Positions 1 through 12,732 are shown, counted from the stretch's first letter. The stretch: DNA of 64,000 nt from Hansfordia pulvinata (GCA_006538405.1 BJKQ01000002.1:3100001-3164000); one strand, 5' to 3'. The notes: a model not told the origin generated them from the sequence alone. Program-made: numbers and translations.

Positions 1-2008
1 CCCGGAAAGATACGATACGGGCGGCAATTGCTGTCGCGGGGGGTCACAACAAGGCGTGCCCTCGTACGAGCACGCACTCGTACTCACGAGAACGGCCACG
101 AGGGGCGGTGCGATGCGATACAGCGGGCAGGTAAGCCGAGTCCGCCCCTCCTCCCCCGAGCTGCTGCTGTGATCCTTGTCCATTGGCGTCGCCTTATCGG
201 AGGGCACTGTCCCACGTGAGAGCCCTAGAGAGTAAGACGGGCGATTCTGTCGATCCCGGGCACCACGCCCAGACTTGCCTGCAGTCAAGTCAGTCGCTCA
301 CCATCATCAGCACCTAGTAAGTCACGTCCTGGAAAAAAAAATAAAACCCTGTTGTTCCCGGCTCGCCCGAGGCGATGCCGGACAGAAGCCCGACCCCGGA
401 GCGCCGGCGCGCGTGTGCAACTCACCCGCTCCCACTGCCCCGCTCTCCCTCGGCCCTTGCGAGTGCTCGTACTACCGCTCCAAGAAGAAGAAGAAGAAGA
501 AGAAAGAGGAGCGCGCCCCGAGCTGCCCGAACGAAGCTGCTTTCGCTCACCTTGATGGGTCCCCCCCCGCCCCGCCGGCGATCGTCCCGGTCACACAAAA
601 GCGCCGCCCATCAAAGCGCTTACACGAGCTAAGTTAGAAATTCGTCTTCTGCGGTCGCACCCGGGCAGATGAACCCTTTTGATCTCGGGCTCTGGGAAGG
701 CATGGATGCGTGCGTTTGTGTAATAATGCCCGGGCTCTACTCGTACGAGAAGGTGCTCTCCCCCCCCCCCCCCCCCCCCCTTCTGCCGCGCCTCTCCTAT
801 TGGGCTGCGCACGCCGTCCATGCTCGACAGGAGGCTTTATTTGGGTTCGCGGGCTCACGCACAGAAGGACTGGGGGGGGGGGGGGGGGTCCATACGATCC
901 CTCTATCTCTGAGTATCCCATACGCGTACGCGGACGAGCGCTGGTGACAAGCCATTTCAAGGCCCCATCACGACCAGCATCTCGCCGCTCCGAGGAGGTA
1001 ACGAGTAGGTAGATTAGGAAGGCCGGCCCGCCACGAAGCTCTGTTGAGAGGGGGGTTATGATGGCTTGTCGAACGAGCCCACAGACTCGCCCCTGGCTTT
1101 GCACGTCTGGTCTACCTGCCCTCCCCACCGGACCGGCACATGGGCATTTCTGTTTCTTGCACCCCGGACATTCGTAGTTGTCTTCGTCGTCGTCGTCGTC
1201 GTCGTCTTCTTCTTCTTCTGTCTCTTCATTGTCGTCAGACGATGACGCGTGACCGTGACGTGATGTCGAAAACGCGCCGTCCTCGTACGCGGCCCAGACC
1301 TCCCCCGCCCCCCCCCCCCCCCCCCCCCCTTTTTCATCAATTCCCCTCATGGCGAGGTGGGATGGCAGACACCTCCGCCGCTCGCCCGCTCTCCTCTCTT
1401 TTTCTTTCGGGCAGGTCCCGGATGGAACCAACCCCCCCCTCCAAAGATTACGACGCTGGCCTGCATTTCTGTCGCATCTTCCCCCCTCCCCCAAAGTGTG
1501 CTCGTGCCCGGGTGATTTGTGAGTGATTGCGAGTGATATGATGGAGATAGATGGCAGGGTTATCCAGATCCGTTCCCTCGACACGTCGCTTGGCTGTCAT
1601 ACCCGTAGATGTAAAGGGGAGGGATTGGGCCCGCCGGACACCTCTACGGCCTGTCACGATTGTGGCCCAATCGCCGCGCCGGCCCGGGGGTAAAGGAGAG
1701 GGGGGAGGGGGGGGCGTGGTGGTGTTGGTGACTTGCGGTTACGTCTCAGCGCCCGTTCAAGTTCCCTCCGTCTCGTGTCCTATCTATACTGTCACACTCT
1801 GTACTCTCGTAAAGGCAGGCTTTCACGATGGCGCTGATGATGATGATGATGATGATGATGACAGACATGGACGCCCCGGTATGACACCATGAGAAGGCTC
1901 GCATAGCGGGATCGGATTTCTTTCTTTCAATATTCTCCCGTCTTCCCCTGAAGTTACCATCTTACACTGAAGCGAATGTGGAACTGACTGACTGGCTTGT
2001 CTATCTGT
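1..2008. other. Non-coding, low-complexity region
   Basis: I see no convincing gene. The long reading frames here are made of simple-sequence translation (poly-Lys, poly-Asp/Glu, poly-Gly/Pro). The DNA holds long C and G runs (760-780, 872-888, 1308-1329), trinucleotide tracts (GTC/TTC around 1180-1225, GAT 1835-1860) and one copy of the TACTCGTA motif (738-745). Confidence 0.6.
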
Positions 2009-2506
2009 TTATACATGAGCAATCTGTTTTGATCCCCGCGGGCCCCCGTCTGGTTCCACTTCCGCCTTCTCCTTCTCCTTTTCCTTCTCCCCCCTCCTCT
2101 TGTCACGGGACCCGGATGGGGGGGAGAGGGGTGAATCACCACCACGGCTTCCTGGCGCGGGGTATCTGCATTTGCCCCCAGGGGAGCACTGCGTGCACTC
2201 GCCGCTCTGCGACGAGCAGTCAGACTGGGAGCTGCAATCCTCCGTGCACTGGCCCGGGCTACGGGGCAGCGGCGACTTGTCGCGCCTGGAGATGGGTTGC
2301 TTCGCAGCGGCCTTTTTTTTTCGTCGTGTTTCCGTGAGTCTTTTATTTTTTCCTTTTCACCAACAAAACAACGTGGCCCGTTGACAGCGAGATGCTTGGG
2401 GGGGGGGGGGGGTTCTTCTTACCTGATCTTCATTGCCGACGGTCATGGCGAAAGACGCGCCGGCGTCCAGGACCACGGCCAGGAGCATGAGGATGGACTT
2501 TTGCAT
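2009..2506 (-). CDS. Small secreted cysteine-rich protein, two exons
   Basis: Proposed structure is complement(join(2009..2311,2423..2506)), about 128 aa. Exon 1 (28 codons) begins at the ATG at 2506 and encodes a typical signal peptide (MQKSILMLLAVVLDAGASFA); it ends at a good donor, CAG|GTAAGA. Exon 2 encodes a compact module of six cysteines spaced C-x3-C-x6-C-x6-C-x2-C-x5-C (about 2248-2160), followed by a Gly/Arg/Glu/Lys-rich charged tail and a TAA at 2009-2011. The exon 2 acceptor is uncertain: an AAG at 2312 follows a CTCAC-type branch point at a good distance, and a CAG next to 2248 is also in phase and would drop 21 residues. The six-cysteine pattern suggests a disulfide-knotted extracellular peptide. 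I recognise no family and assign no activity. The tail may be cleaved or misannotated. Confidence 0.55.
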
Positions 2507-4510
2507 GATGATGGTTTTCTTTCCTTTCCTTTCCTTTCCTTTCTTTCTCTTTTTCTTTGCCTCTTTAAAGTTTGGAGAAGAGGAGATCAGACTGTCGGCC
2601 CTGAGCTGTGCTGTGCTGTTCTAGTTGCTTGTGTGATGAGATGTAGATGGGGTCTCTTCCAAGTCTGCTACAAGACGAACTCGGCTTGTGTACCTTACTT
2701 ATGCGCTCTTTGAATTGGTGCTCGCTTGAAACCCGTCCCTCGCGCCCAGAGTGATCCGGATTTCCCCCCTTTACCATGAAGCTGCTGTTTCTGTTTGCGT
2801 GCAGTTATCAAACACCGCCGCGTTCGCCACCTTCCGCGCGCGCGCGCGGATGTCTCCGGGACCGAGAGAGGCCAGTGACTGACAACACAGTCTCCCTGCG
2901 CGCTATATATATGGTGTGCTTTTATGAATTGGCTGCCTGCCCACCTCCGGTGACAGCGTGGGAACCAGTCCTGATTTTGAACCCGCTCCGAAGGCTACTT
3001 CCGCTCCCGCCATCCGCCACTCGGTTGGAGGTGGAAAAAGAAGGCGGCGGCGGCGGCGGCGGCGGCGGCGGGTAACGATGACTTGACACGTCAGGGCTCC
3101 GGGATCCCTGCCGTTTCCTTCGGTGTCCTGGGGGACGGGAGCGGGAGCTCCGCTTGACAACTGACCCTGGTATAGGTACTGAGTATAACTAAGATACATA
3201 TAGGTATATTCTGCCATGAGCGTATGTGTGTTCGTGTGTGTGACACTGTACCTGATATGGATAGTAGTAGATATGATCGACCACATATACGCCTGGTCTG
3301 TCCTCTGGGCCATCGCTTGGGATGGTTGGCCCGCTGTTATCGTCGCACAATAGACAGCATGGGAGGGGGATGTGATGGCCACGCTCCTTGACCCCGGCAG
3401 AGCAAGAATCAGGGGTTGAGACGAGGGGGGAGGGCCAGGTAGCATACCTGCTCCTCGTGGATTGTGTGATAAGGGCCCCCAATCCCACTCCGGCACAGGA
3501 TACAGGGGGCATGTTCAGTCAGTATCGCAACCGTCACCAAACCCACATCTCGTGCAAGATCAAATCTCACCCAGGCCGAGAAAGACGTATCGTCTTGTGA
3601 TAATGATGATGATGGAGCGATACCATAGATCGGGAAAGCCACCGCCGCCTCGGAACGGGGAGCCCCACAGACGACGACGCCGCCGCCGCCGCCTCCCCAC
3701 CGTAGGTTGCCCATCCATCTGCCTGCCCCCTGTCCCCTATCCCCTGTCCCCTGCCCCGTCTGTCTGTCTGGCCACTATCACGAGCGGGAAGAACCGAGTC
3801 TGAGAGCCAGAGCCGCCGTCCGTCCGGTGGTGCACGATAACGACCCGCCCTCGGAGCCGCCTTGGGCGCGGGGTGTGTGTGAGCTCCAGAGACATGAAAG
3901 CGCGGCAGATGGGGATGGAGGAAAGGGGGGGGGGGGGAGGGGCAGCATGTCAGGGTATGAGGTAGAGAACAGGGATTAGCTCCCCACTCGGGGTCCCCCC
4001 CTCCCCCTTCATGTGCGTGCTATCTGCCGTTCACGCGAAGCATCACCAGGAGAAGGCGGCCCGGAGCTGCATCCGAAAGTGAAGCCCCCTCCCCCCCGCC
4101 CTTTCTGCCTCTATCTCTCCCACGAACCTGGCCCCAGGGATCTGCAAAGCTATGTGACCATCTCAAGACAAGATCCACGCAACGCAAGCACACCATCACG
4201 TGCGTGTTTACTTGCTTGCATGGCGCTTGATCATAGAGGAGAGGAGAGGAGAGGAGAGGAGAGGGGAGGGGTGGGGGGGGGGGGGGGGGTTTGAGATTGT
4301 AACCCTGGGATGAGCTCGAGAACGGCAAAGCACGTCAATCAGAAAGGATATGGGGGGGGGCAACAGCAACACAGCTCTATTAGGTGTCCAGTCACAAACG
4401 ACGTCCAATGCCGAAACCGTGACGATCACCTGGATTGGACATCTGTGATATCCAGAGCAGAAGAGCAGAGCAGGCATACCGCACAGCCAGAGGGCGCCTT
4501 TGCCGCCCAA

Positions 4511-4512
<2 letters not shown>

Positions 4513-4540
<28 letters not shown>
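4513..4540. repeat. Poly-C run, 28 bases
   Basis: Longest mononucleotide tract in the window. Comparable C or G runs of 15-22 bases lie at 760-780, 872-888, 1308-1329, 2398-2412, 4273-4289, 15050-15067, 18253-18269, 18321-18338, 20071-20087, 31804-31818 and 59990-60008. They avoid exons, though two fall in introns (2398-2412, 15050-15067). Confidence 0.9.
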
Positions 4541-4541
<1 letters not shown>

Positions 4542-4653
4542 TCTTTTTCTTCACGGGCCTGCCGCCGGGATAGATAAGTTGATTCTTGGTTGGCTGCGTA
4601 GCGGCTTAGAGGGGGGCGGATAAGGAAGCATCTTACTGGTGCGAGCGTGTCCA

Positions 4654-4692
4654 GGTGTGTGTGTGTGTGTGTGCGTGTGTGTGTGTGTGTGT
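4654..4692. repeat. TG dinucleotide microsatellite
   Basis: Near-perfect (TG)n with one C interruption, in non-coding DNA. Confidence 0.9.
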
Positions 4693-5336
4693 AATAGCCA
4701 TAGTACTATGTAGTATACCAAGCAGGCCAAGGCGGCGACAAGGCTCTGCTTCCCGTCTGCCGTCTGCCAGCTCGTGGGGGTAACAAACGCTTTCCCTTCA
4801 TTTGCCTCTCCTTCGTCTGTCCTTCTTCTACTCAACTCGCCTTCCCCGGTTCCCTTTCCTATCTCCTCTTCTCCCCGAATCACAATCCGAAGAAACCCCC
4901 TCCTCTGCCCTTCGCTTAAATCCTCGTCAGAACCTCGGCTCCGGGCTCCATGTCCGGGTTCCCGGATGGCCGGGACGACTTCTCACACCCACCTAAGAAG
5001 CTACGAGTCGAAGAGTATGCGAAGAGGCGTTGCTACGAGCACAGGGTCAAGAAGAAGAAGATGGCATCCGGGAAACGAGCAAGAAAAAGAAGAAGAAAAA
5101 AACAAAGGCTTTGAAACTATTTACGCCGCAGGCTCAGGAATCCGGGAAGAAAATCCTACATAGGTACAGAGACGCGAGAAGCGAGCGAGGCCTCGCACCT
5201 TGTCTGCTTCATTCGCTCCCCTCCTCCCGTCGTCTGGGGTCCATCCCCACCCCTTCATTATATTACTTTCCTCTCGTCCCCTCGAAAAATTGGACTCTCA
5301 CTTTTACCCCTTTAGGCCCCACGTCGTGTGCTGCTG

Positions 5337-7557
5337 CTAATGCGTAGGGCTGTGTAGCGGTTGCTGCTGCTGCTGTGGATACTGGTGGCCCTGGGAGTCC
5401 ACCAGGGGCGAGGACGGCGCAGTGGTCGGCGAGGTGGGCGACGCGGGCGAGCTGTGGGTGTTGACGTGCTGGTAGTGCTGGTCCGAGGAGGCCAGCTCGG
5501 CGGGGCCGTTAATGCCCACGGCGGACATTTCGTGGACCTGCTGCGGATGCTGGTTGTTGGCGTGGTGGTGGTCGTAGTAGACCTGCTGGCCGGCCACGTA
5601 CTTGTTGGCGTCGACCATGTTCTGGTTGGGGCTGATGGCGGTGCCGACGCCGGCCGCCGGGTCCAGCTCCATGGGCCCCTGCTGCTGGTGTAGGCCGCCG
5701 GGGAGGAAGGGCTGCGCGTACGGGCTCACAGGCGTCGCGTACGAGCCCTGCGGCGACCACGGGCCTCCGGGCTGGCTGCCGTCCCACGTGTAGGCCGGCC
5801 CCTGGTTCTGCCGCTGCTCCGCGGCCTTCTTCTCGCGGTGCCGCCGCGCCATCCACCACCACACGCCCGCCACGATGACCACGGCGGCCACGGCCCCGAT
5901 GACGATGCCCACGATGGCGCCCGTGCTGAGGCGGCCCGCGCCCCCGCCGACGTCGCGGGTCGGCTGGCGCTCCGCCGCCGTGAACCGGCGCGCCATGAGC
6001 GTCTTGAGGTCGGGCGCCCCGAACCCGCCGTCGGGCGAGGTCATGGTGGCGCCGCCCTCGCCGCCGCCGCCGATGACGTCGGTGATCTCCGAGGGCACCA
6101 CGTAGTGCGTCACGTTGCTCTGGTACCGGTACCAGAGCGCGCCGTCCGGGTTCTGGTGGCTCATGTCGAGGTTGTGGCTGCCCCACTGCTCCTGGGCGTC
6201 GCACCCCGTGTCGTCGAGCGGGAACGAGCCGCCCGTGATGATCATCTCGGCGCCGTTGATCACGTTGCACGTCAGCGTGTTGTGCGGGTACTGGTCGACC
6301 TTGGTGCTGCCCGTCGGGTAGAACTTGATCCACTTGAAGGACGGCAGAGACAGGATGTAAACGTCGTCGAAGCCTGCTGTGCTCGGTGGCATGCCGGCGC
6401 CGCCGTAGATGTAGCTGCCCACACAATGTCAGTCGGGGAGAGAGAATGAAAAAGGAACGAGGGAAGAAGCATTCTTCCCCGTCCGAGGAGGAGGAGCAGC
6501 AGCAGCCAGGGGCTTCCAAATCTCTCACTCACATATTGAAACTCGACTTGTCCGACGCCCACGTCGCGCCGCCGCAGAACCGGCTCCGCATCTCGGGCAC
6601 GTCGCCCGTGGCGTTCTGGCGGTACCACTTGGAGCTGGCAATGTCGTAGAGGATAATGTCCTCCATCGGCTGCCCCTTCATCGTCCCGTTGCCGTCCTCG
6701 TCCTGCAGCCCGCCAAAATACACCAGCATGCCGCGGTCGCTGATCGGCAGGTACACCATGACGCCCTCGGCCCTGCGCGTGTCGTCCGGCCCCGTGTCGT
6801 TGCTCCACTTGTTCCCATCCATGTCGAAGCTGATCAGGCTCGAGGTCGCCAGCGGGTCGCCCTTCCAACCGGCCACCGAGTTGTTGTTCTGCCACCCTCC
6901 GTAGTAGTAGCCCATGCCCGTCTCCGAAACCGACACTCCCGCTCCGTACGACACGCCGCCCGTGATGACATCCCGCCGAGGCGCGTCGGCCAAATCCCAG
7001 TCGTTCTCGAGCACATCGTATGCAAACAGGGAATACTGATCCGGCGGGGGACTCTGGTGGTATTCGCCGCCAAAGAGGTAAAAGCGCTTGTTGACGTCGT
7101 CCGCCCACAGCGTGCCGCCGTTTACGCTGGGGATAGACGCATTTTTATTCAGGTCGACATGGAGCTGCGGCTGGGAGTCCTGATCCGGAAGATCGAGTTC
7201 TTGGTAGCCGAGCCATGTATCTAATTTCGAGTCTTGTTAGAAAAGCCAGCCTAGGTATTTCGGCCCCTCCGTATATAGCCAAGGGAAGGTATGGAGAAAA
7301 AAGTCTGATTTCCCCAATATCAACTCACTTGTGTAATTCGCAGCACCCGTTGACCGCGGCGCAAAGTTGATGTAGCCGCCGTCAATGTACAGCCTTTGGT
7401 CAATGACAGCCGTCTGGTGCCCGAAACGATGGCAGAAATTGTTGACGGGATCTCTTTGGGCGACGACATGGCCGGCGAGAGATAGCATGCCCGTCACGCA
7501 GGCGGCCCAGGTCGGCGAGTTGGAGGCTCGTAGCCTCACCCCTCGAGACTGCACCAT
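5337..7557 (-). CDS. Kelch-repeat type I membrane protein
   Basis: Structure is complement(join(5337..6414,6533..7220,7329..7557)), 664 aa; both introns have GTGAGT donors and CAG/TAG acceptors and keep the frame. An N-terminal hydrophobic stretch (about residues 18-35) looks like a signal peptide. Residues about 45-370 carry kelch-type blades, seen as recurring hydrophobic-Gly-Gly turns followed by aromatic residues (YIDGGYI, YLFGGEY, YYYGGWQ, VYFGGLQ, YIYGGAG). A single transmembrane helix lies at about 471-494, followed by a basic stop-transfer sequence (RRHREKK) and a long cytoplasmic tail rich in Pro, Gln and His. The topology implies an extracellular beta-propeller with an intracellular tail, a type common in filamentous ascomycetes and thought to act at the cell surface; the ligand is unknown. 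Kelch proteins of polarity or galactose-oxidase type are less likely because of the TM helix. Confidence 0.85.
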
Positions 7558-9848
7558 CGTGACAGCACGCGCGGGTGGTGGACGCGAGGCTCTGGCCGGA
7601 CCGTCGGCAGAGTTGTCTTGCTTCCGTGACCAGAGCTTGGTTGTGCTGCAGCCGACCAGCCGCAAGGAAGGTGTTGAAACCAGGCCGCCAAGAAGTGTTG
7701 CAGCCCAGCCTGGACAGGACAGCACGAGTGATGTGTGCGTCCAGCACCACCGCCGTCGTCGAGAGAGTTACGAGATCGGGAAGGTAACGTTCATCAGGGT
7801 CTGATAGCAAGCGAGTGAGCGAGAGAGAAGGCGGGAAAATGCAACAATCCCAGAGGCAGGCAGGCAGGCAAGCAGGCAAGGTGAGAGAGAAAGAGTGGCA
7901 CACGCTGCCAGGCAACCTGGTCCCCGGAGAGGTCGGCTATGGATAGATGAGGAGCGAGGTAAGCAAACAGGCCGGCTGGCTCGAGTCAACGACCCTCTCT
8001 CCCTCCTCCAGCCCGCAAGAGCAGGGCCCCGGCGAGCTGGGTCGGGACTGCGTTTCACCGCGCCGCCGCTGAACCGCGTGGCTTGCTCTGCTGCGGCCGG
8101 TGTTGGTTGGCCGGCTGGCATCGCAGCGGTCCACCCCCCATCGTGTTGTGCTGCCTCTCGCACGTACCCGTACCCGGGGTCGAGTCGATACTTTGGCCCA
8201 AGGGGCTGTGCCGCTGTCGCTGGCTGCGCTGACCCGCGGACGGGACTAGTCCCATCGGCTGACAGGGGACGGCCTGCGACGGGCCCGTGAGATTTCGTGG
8301 TTGGACCAGCATCATTCGCTCCTCGCCTTAGCGTCGCAGACGGCCGCCCTCAGCCGCTCGCGCTCGACCCATCATAATCCCAGGCTGCTGGCAATTTCCG
8401 CCCACCAAGGCGACCGTGGCGCCCCAGAGACACAGAGACAGCCGCTGCTCTGCCGGCCAAGTCCGTCCGTGGTGCCCAAGCTAGACGGCCGTAGCGCGTG
8501 CTCGCGCGCCTCTCGATGATCTATAACTGGCACTCTGGCAGCAAGGTCCATCGGGAGGAAAAGGGATCATAAGTCGGTAGCATAGGACTTTGCCTGTATT
8601 TCCCCCCCCCTTCTCTCGCTCTCATTTCTTTGCCGGGCGGGGGCCGACCTCCGCTTCTTCCGCCCCGCCACACGCGATCTCTGCCACTTTGGGATATTTT
8701 GCCAGAAACCCTCTCCAGTGGCCGTACCAGGCCTTACCCTGTCAGATTTTGGGTCAGCCCTGCTCGTAACCCGGCCACCGGCGTTCCCTGCTCGGTCTTG
8801 GTTGCGGAGCACTCGCACCCCATGCGCGGATGATGAGAGAAATTGCTTCGAGGTCTTTATTACCTAGACGTGCCCCCCCAATCTGGAAAGCCAAAGGTTT
8901 TCTTTAGCAAGCCAATTTCGATTCGATATGAGATGAAATCGGTCGACTCTCCATGATGTTCAGTTCAAGTCTGCCATCACCTGGTGGAGATCGGCTTGGT
9001 CAAACACCACAACTACCGTGCCACCTCCCGGGGGAGCCCCTCAGCCGGCGTGTGGCTTGCTGGCGACGGCGGCGAGCTAGCAACCCTAACACGACCTCGC
9101 CACCCAACTGTGCAGGCGCTGTCATCAGCCCTAACGAAACCAGGGTCAGCGTGTGCCTCGCCGGGCGACCGTTCCAGACCGTCATTCAAACGCCTCAGTC
9201 CCAATGGGTGAACGAAGCTGATGCCTGCGTGGCGGGCGACCTCCCATTCCCGGCTCTCTGGTACGAGTATTCGTGCCTGTGCAAATGGGGACCATTGCCT
9301 GTCTGGCGGATGACATGGTCCAAGCCACCTTGGTTCTGGCCAGTGTCTTGCGTCGTGCTCGCGGCAGTACGAGAAGAAAAAGACAACCCCGGGCGGCACT
9401 CGTATGTTTGGGGACAGCCGTTTCTGGCCCGGAATACGAGGGCACTGACGGGCACTCTTGATTGGCTGACTTTGATAATGCGCCCAATACTTCATGATCT
9501 GATCCGCATTGCTGCCGGATAAGCTGTGCAGAACAAGCTCGTCGACGTTGACATGTTGACCAGAGCGCCTGACCGTTCCTGCTGGCATCCATACGGTTCT
9601 CCGATGCCTGCTGGACCATGTCGCAGCCCTTCTCATACCTGCTTAGGATGCAAATCGTAGTCTGGACCAGCTTTCCCGGATTGCGGATACCCAGGGGCCT
9701 GCTCCGCCCAGATCGCACTTACGAGTATCCGTAGTTGGCACCGCCACAGCCTAGCCTTTCTGGTGCGCATCCTTGGGAACAACACGACCTCCAGCGTGGC
9801 GACTAGCAGGATCGGGAACGTCTCTTGAAGCCTCCAATCCATTCACCT
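7558..9848. other. Intergenic region
   Basis: Upstream DNA of the kelch gene and downstream DNA of the putative mitochondrial gene. No reading frame has protein-like composition. Two TACGAGTA motifs (9262-9269, 9720-9727) are present. A short frame directly downstream of the mitochondrial gene (9633-9842, minus) could be a last exon of it, but I cannot show this. Confidence 0.5.
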
Positions 9849-11551
9849 TCAATGCTCCATTGAAGAGGCAACCTCGTCGATAGGTTGATATTGTTGATTA
9901 GAGGAGGATGGCTCGGCCAAAGCTGCCTTGAGGCTTCGCAAGACATCTCGAGTATTCGTCTGATCAAATATCCTGCACGCTTGCTGTTCTTGGTCGCAGC
10001 TGTTCCCGAATGCCGGAGAACGAGGGATGTTCTGGCCTGGCTCGTCGGAGATAGAGGCTTGCGGCCGGGGGTCTGAGTTGGCGTGCCAAGCCATGATTTG
10101 CCGTATATCCAGCTGCGGATCTTCCGGCAACGTTCCAGTGGCCTTGGTATAACTGGGACCGCCAAACAAGGCAGCTTGACCGGAGGTGATCTGGCGGCTC
10201 AGTATGACCTCAGCGAAGAGACTCCGAGCAACTTCTTTCCCATACCCCGGCCAACTGAGATATGCCACTCCGAGGATACCGTTCGAAAGGCGCCCAAGTG
10301 CGCCAGTATTCTCAGATAATTGGAATACGTCACAGCATCCGAATCGAAGAGCGAACTGCGAAATCGAGCCATGGAGGGTCGCATCTCGGTCTCGCCGACG
10401 TGCCAGCCGGTCAAAAGTCCGTATGTTTTGATCAGGTCGCCCACGGTCTGGCCACCCTGGCGGGGCTTCATGATGTCTCGAGCGAGGCTATTGATGAAAA
10501 CCCTGGCTACAGCGACAGCCTGAGGAACGCGGACCTTCCCTTTCCGGCCCAGGCAGATGTCGATATATCGTTCTGCTGCTGTGAAGTTGCCACTGCCCAA
10601 TGAGAGCTCAAGCCCCAGTGCAGATATCTCAGGCGGTACGAAGCAGTTCTTGGCTTGAAGATTGATGGTGAGGTTGTTGACAAAGATCAAGATCCTCGAG
10701 TTGACCGGATGTGGCTGCCAACTCAAGGGAAAGGGGTTATTGCGAATCTTGGGGCGGCAGGCTTGAACGATCCGCTTTGCGTATTTATGAATGATATCAC
10801 GTCCTCTCGAGGTCTGAAGTAGCCGCGTTGTGATTCTTTCCAGGTCCGACAGCTTGGAAAGGCCATCGAAGAAAACAGAGAATCGGTGATGGCTGGGGTC
10901 CTCCAGACGGGTTTGGCTACCCGCCTGGCGGTGCACCAGATAAGGCACCAGATCGTTCAAGTTGCTGTAGATGCTTGTCGAAATGCCATTGGCCCTTAAG
11001 ATGTTTTGGCGCTGGTGATCATGGGATTGGCCTGGATTGATGGCTGGCGGAATTACCGGCAGGAGGACGCATGACAGCAGGTCCATGTCGGAAATATGAT
11101 AGAGGCTCAAAGCGTTGACAGAGGTCATGTGGGCGCGTTCACGACGGTCTCTGTCAGCGGCATCAAAACCAGAGAAGCGCTTTTCCAGATCCCTGACGCG
11201 CCTTGTCGATCTGGCAAGTTTGTTGAGTGTCCTGCTGGCAGCGCCAGTTCCCAGTGGGCGGACGTTGCGGCATCGCTCATCGTCGAGGTCGAGCAACAAA
11301 GGAGTAATCTCGCCCTGGGGAAATACACGGCGCATGGAGGTTAGTGTGCCGTAAAATGTGTCTTGGTCGTCAACTGGGCTTTGACGAAGACCATAGACGC
11401 GGCGAGGTTTTTCTCCCTGCGTTGGCTCCGTCGCGAACAGCCGCCCTTGTACACGCGGTATTTCGTCAAGTCGACGACCGAGAGAAAAGCTGGTGCCGGA
11501 GAGGAGGGCGGGCAGCCTACAAGATGCTGGCGGCACGGCGAGACGCTGCAT
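9849..11551 (-). CDS. Putative mitochondrial protein, frame broken near 10,240
   Basis: The ATG at 11551 opens a 450-codon frame with an Arg/Ser-rich, acid-poor leader and a plausible processing region (GRLFATEP, about residues 36-43), as expected for import into mitochondria. The rest is helical and non-repetitive, with segments resembling pentatricopeptide helices (for example DAVTYSNYLRILAHLGAF); I do not recognise the family. The frame then runs into a short random tail, while a second minus-strand frame (9849 to about 10268) begins with equally protein-like sequence (AYLSWPGYGKEVARSLFAEV). The second frame is offset so that one extra base, or loss of two, would join them. The only acceptor-like CAG nearby would give an intron of about 25 bases, too short. 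The intact product would be about 565 aa. Either a sequence error or a recent inactivating mutation explains this. Confidence 0.55.
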
Positions 11552-12732
11552 CTTGGCGGAGAAGACCGTTCGATTGGTGCTGGGTCATGGCGAAGTGATT
11601 GCGCAGCCCAGGGTGAATGATGACCAGGCCAGCTCACTGCGAGAAAAGGATGTAGCGACGTCGCGATGGCCCTGCTTCTAGGGAATACCAGCGGGACGAG
11701 AGAGTCGGAAGGCGCCGATGGCAGTAGTGATTGGTTCGAAAATACTGACTATGAATCTGAGGAAAGAAGGAGGAGGACGAAGAGGACGAAGAGGATGAAG
11801 AGGACGACGAGGACGAAGAGGAGTGAAAACAGAGGCACAGGCGCGGACGCAGAAAAGAGAGGACAGCAGGCAGCTGATAGTACAGCCATAGCGACCAACG
11901 CGGTAGGAACAGGTCATTTTACAAGGTTGCATTCAACGCGGGGAGACCGGGGGATGGGGAGGGGGAGGCCGGTCGGTGTGCAGGCGGGACAAGCGAGTGA
12001 ATGAGTGCCGGTTGGTCGAGGGCAGAGTCCAGATGCAGATGCGAGAAGGGGAGCCTGGTCGAAAGCATGGCGACCCCCAGCGGGACTCGCAGTCCCGGAG
12101 ACCGGATCCCGCATCTGGCTGTCCACCCTCGAGGTCCTCGACCCCCGGACATGTGTCGTCGTCGATAGTTAGTAGGTAGGTATGGATGATGTGGACGGAC
12201 GTTGGGATGGATGGATGGTGGATGGGATGACAGCCGGGCCTAGCAACGCAAGGGGGAGGAGCTGGGCCCCATGACGATCCGGGGTAGGGTGCGGCAAACA
12301 CTGGAGACCACCATGCCAGGGCGCCTTCGTGGCCTTTCAGCGGGTGACGGTGCTAATCACCAGCGACCTTTAGTGGGGAGAATTTTGGGCTGGGGGGGGG
12401 AGTACAGTGCGCCGTCGCCCCCGTTTGCCGACATGCAGGCACACCGTTTCTGCAATACCGTACTCGTACGAGCGAGGTATTCTATCAGGTCTCTCCCGTA
12501 TCGATAAACGTCATCCGGTACCTGCAGTTAGCCCACAGTACACTCGCCACCGTTTCGAGACTTGGCCCAGCTAACATCTGGATTCACCCTCGTTCTCCCT
12601 TCTGTGCTGATCGCCGGGCACACTCATCCAATTCTGCCAACCCTCCACAACATACGCACTCCCACCCGCCACCTCACCTGCTGCACACCACGACCTCCTC
12701 GCTCTAAGATCAATAACTGCCTTCGGTCCGAG
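11552..12732. other. Divergent promoter region with purine-rich tract
   Basis: Shared upstream region of the minus-strand mitochondrial gene and plus-strand SYF2. It holds a GAGGACGA-type purine tract (about 11760-11825), GGAT repeats (about 12200-12230), and one TACTCGTA (12461-12468). A frame starting at 11666 is only the translation of the purine tract. Confidence 0.5.

Larger units (their letters stand above)
2507..5336. other. Intergenic region with simple repeats
   Basis: No supported gene. It contains TTTCC repeats (2519-2550, just upstream of the small secreted gene), a GGC tract (3044-3071), a GAGGA tract (4236-4265), G and C runs (4273-4289, 4513-4540) and a TG microsatellite (4654-4692). 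Reading frames found here are repeat translations. Confidence 0.55.

Noticed and set aside
634..1584. 316-codon minus frame
   Set aside because: Composed of poly-Asp/Glu, poly-Gly and Arg/Pro from simple repeats; no domain and no fungal exon structure.
2776..3075. Plus frame starting with a hydrophobic MKLLFLFACS
   Set aside because: The leader-like start is followed by Arg/Pro-rich repeat translation ending in poly-Gly; no conserved body.
11666..12004. Acidic/basic plus frame upstream of SYF2
   Set aside because: Translation of a purine-rich GAGGACGA tract.
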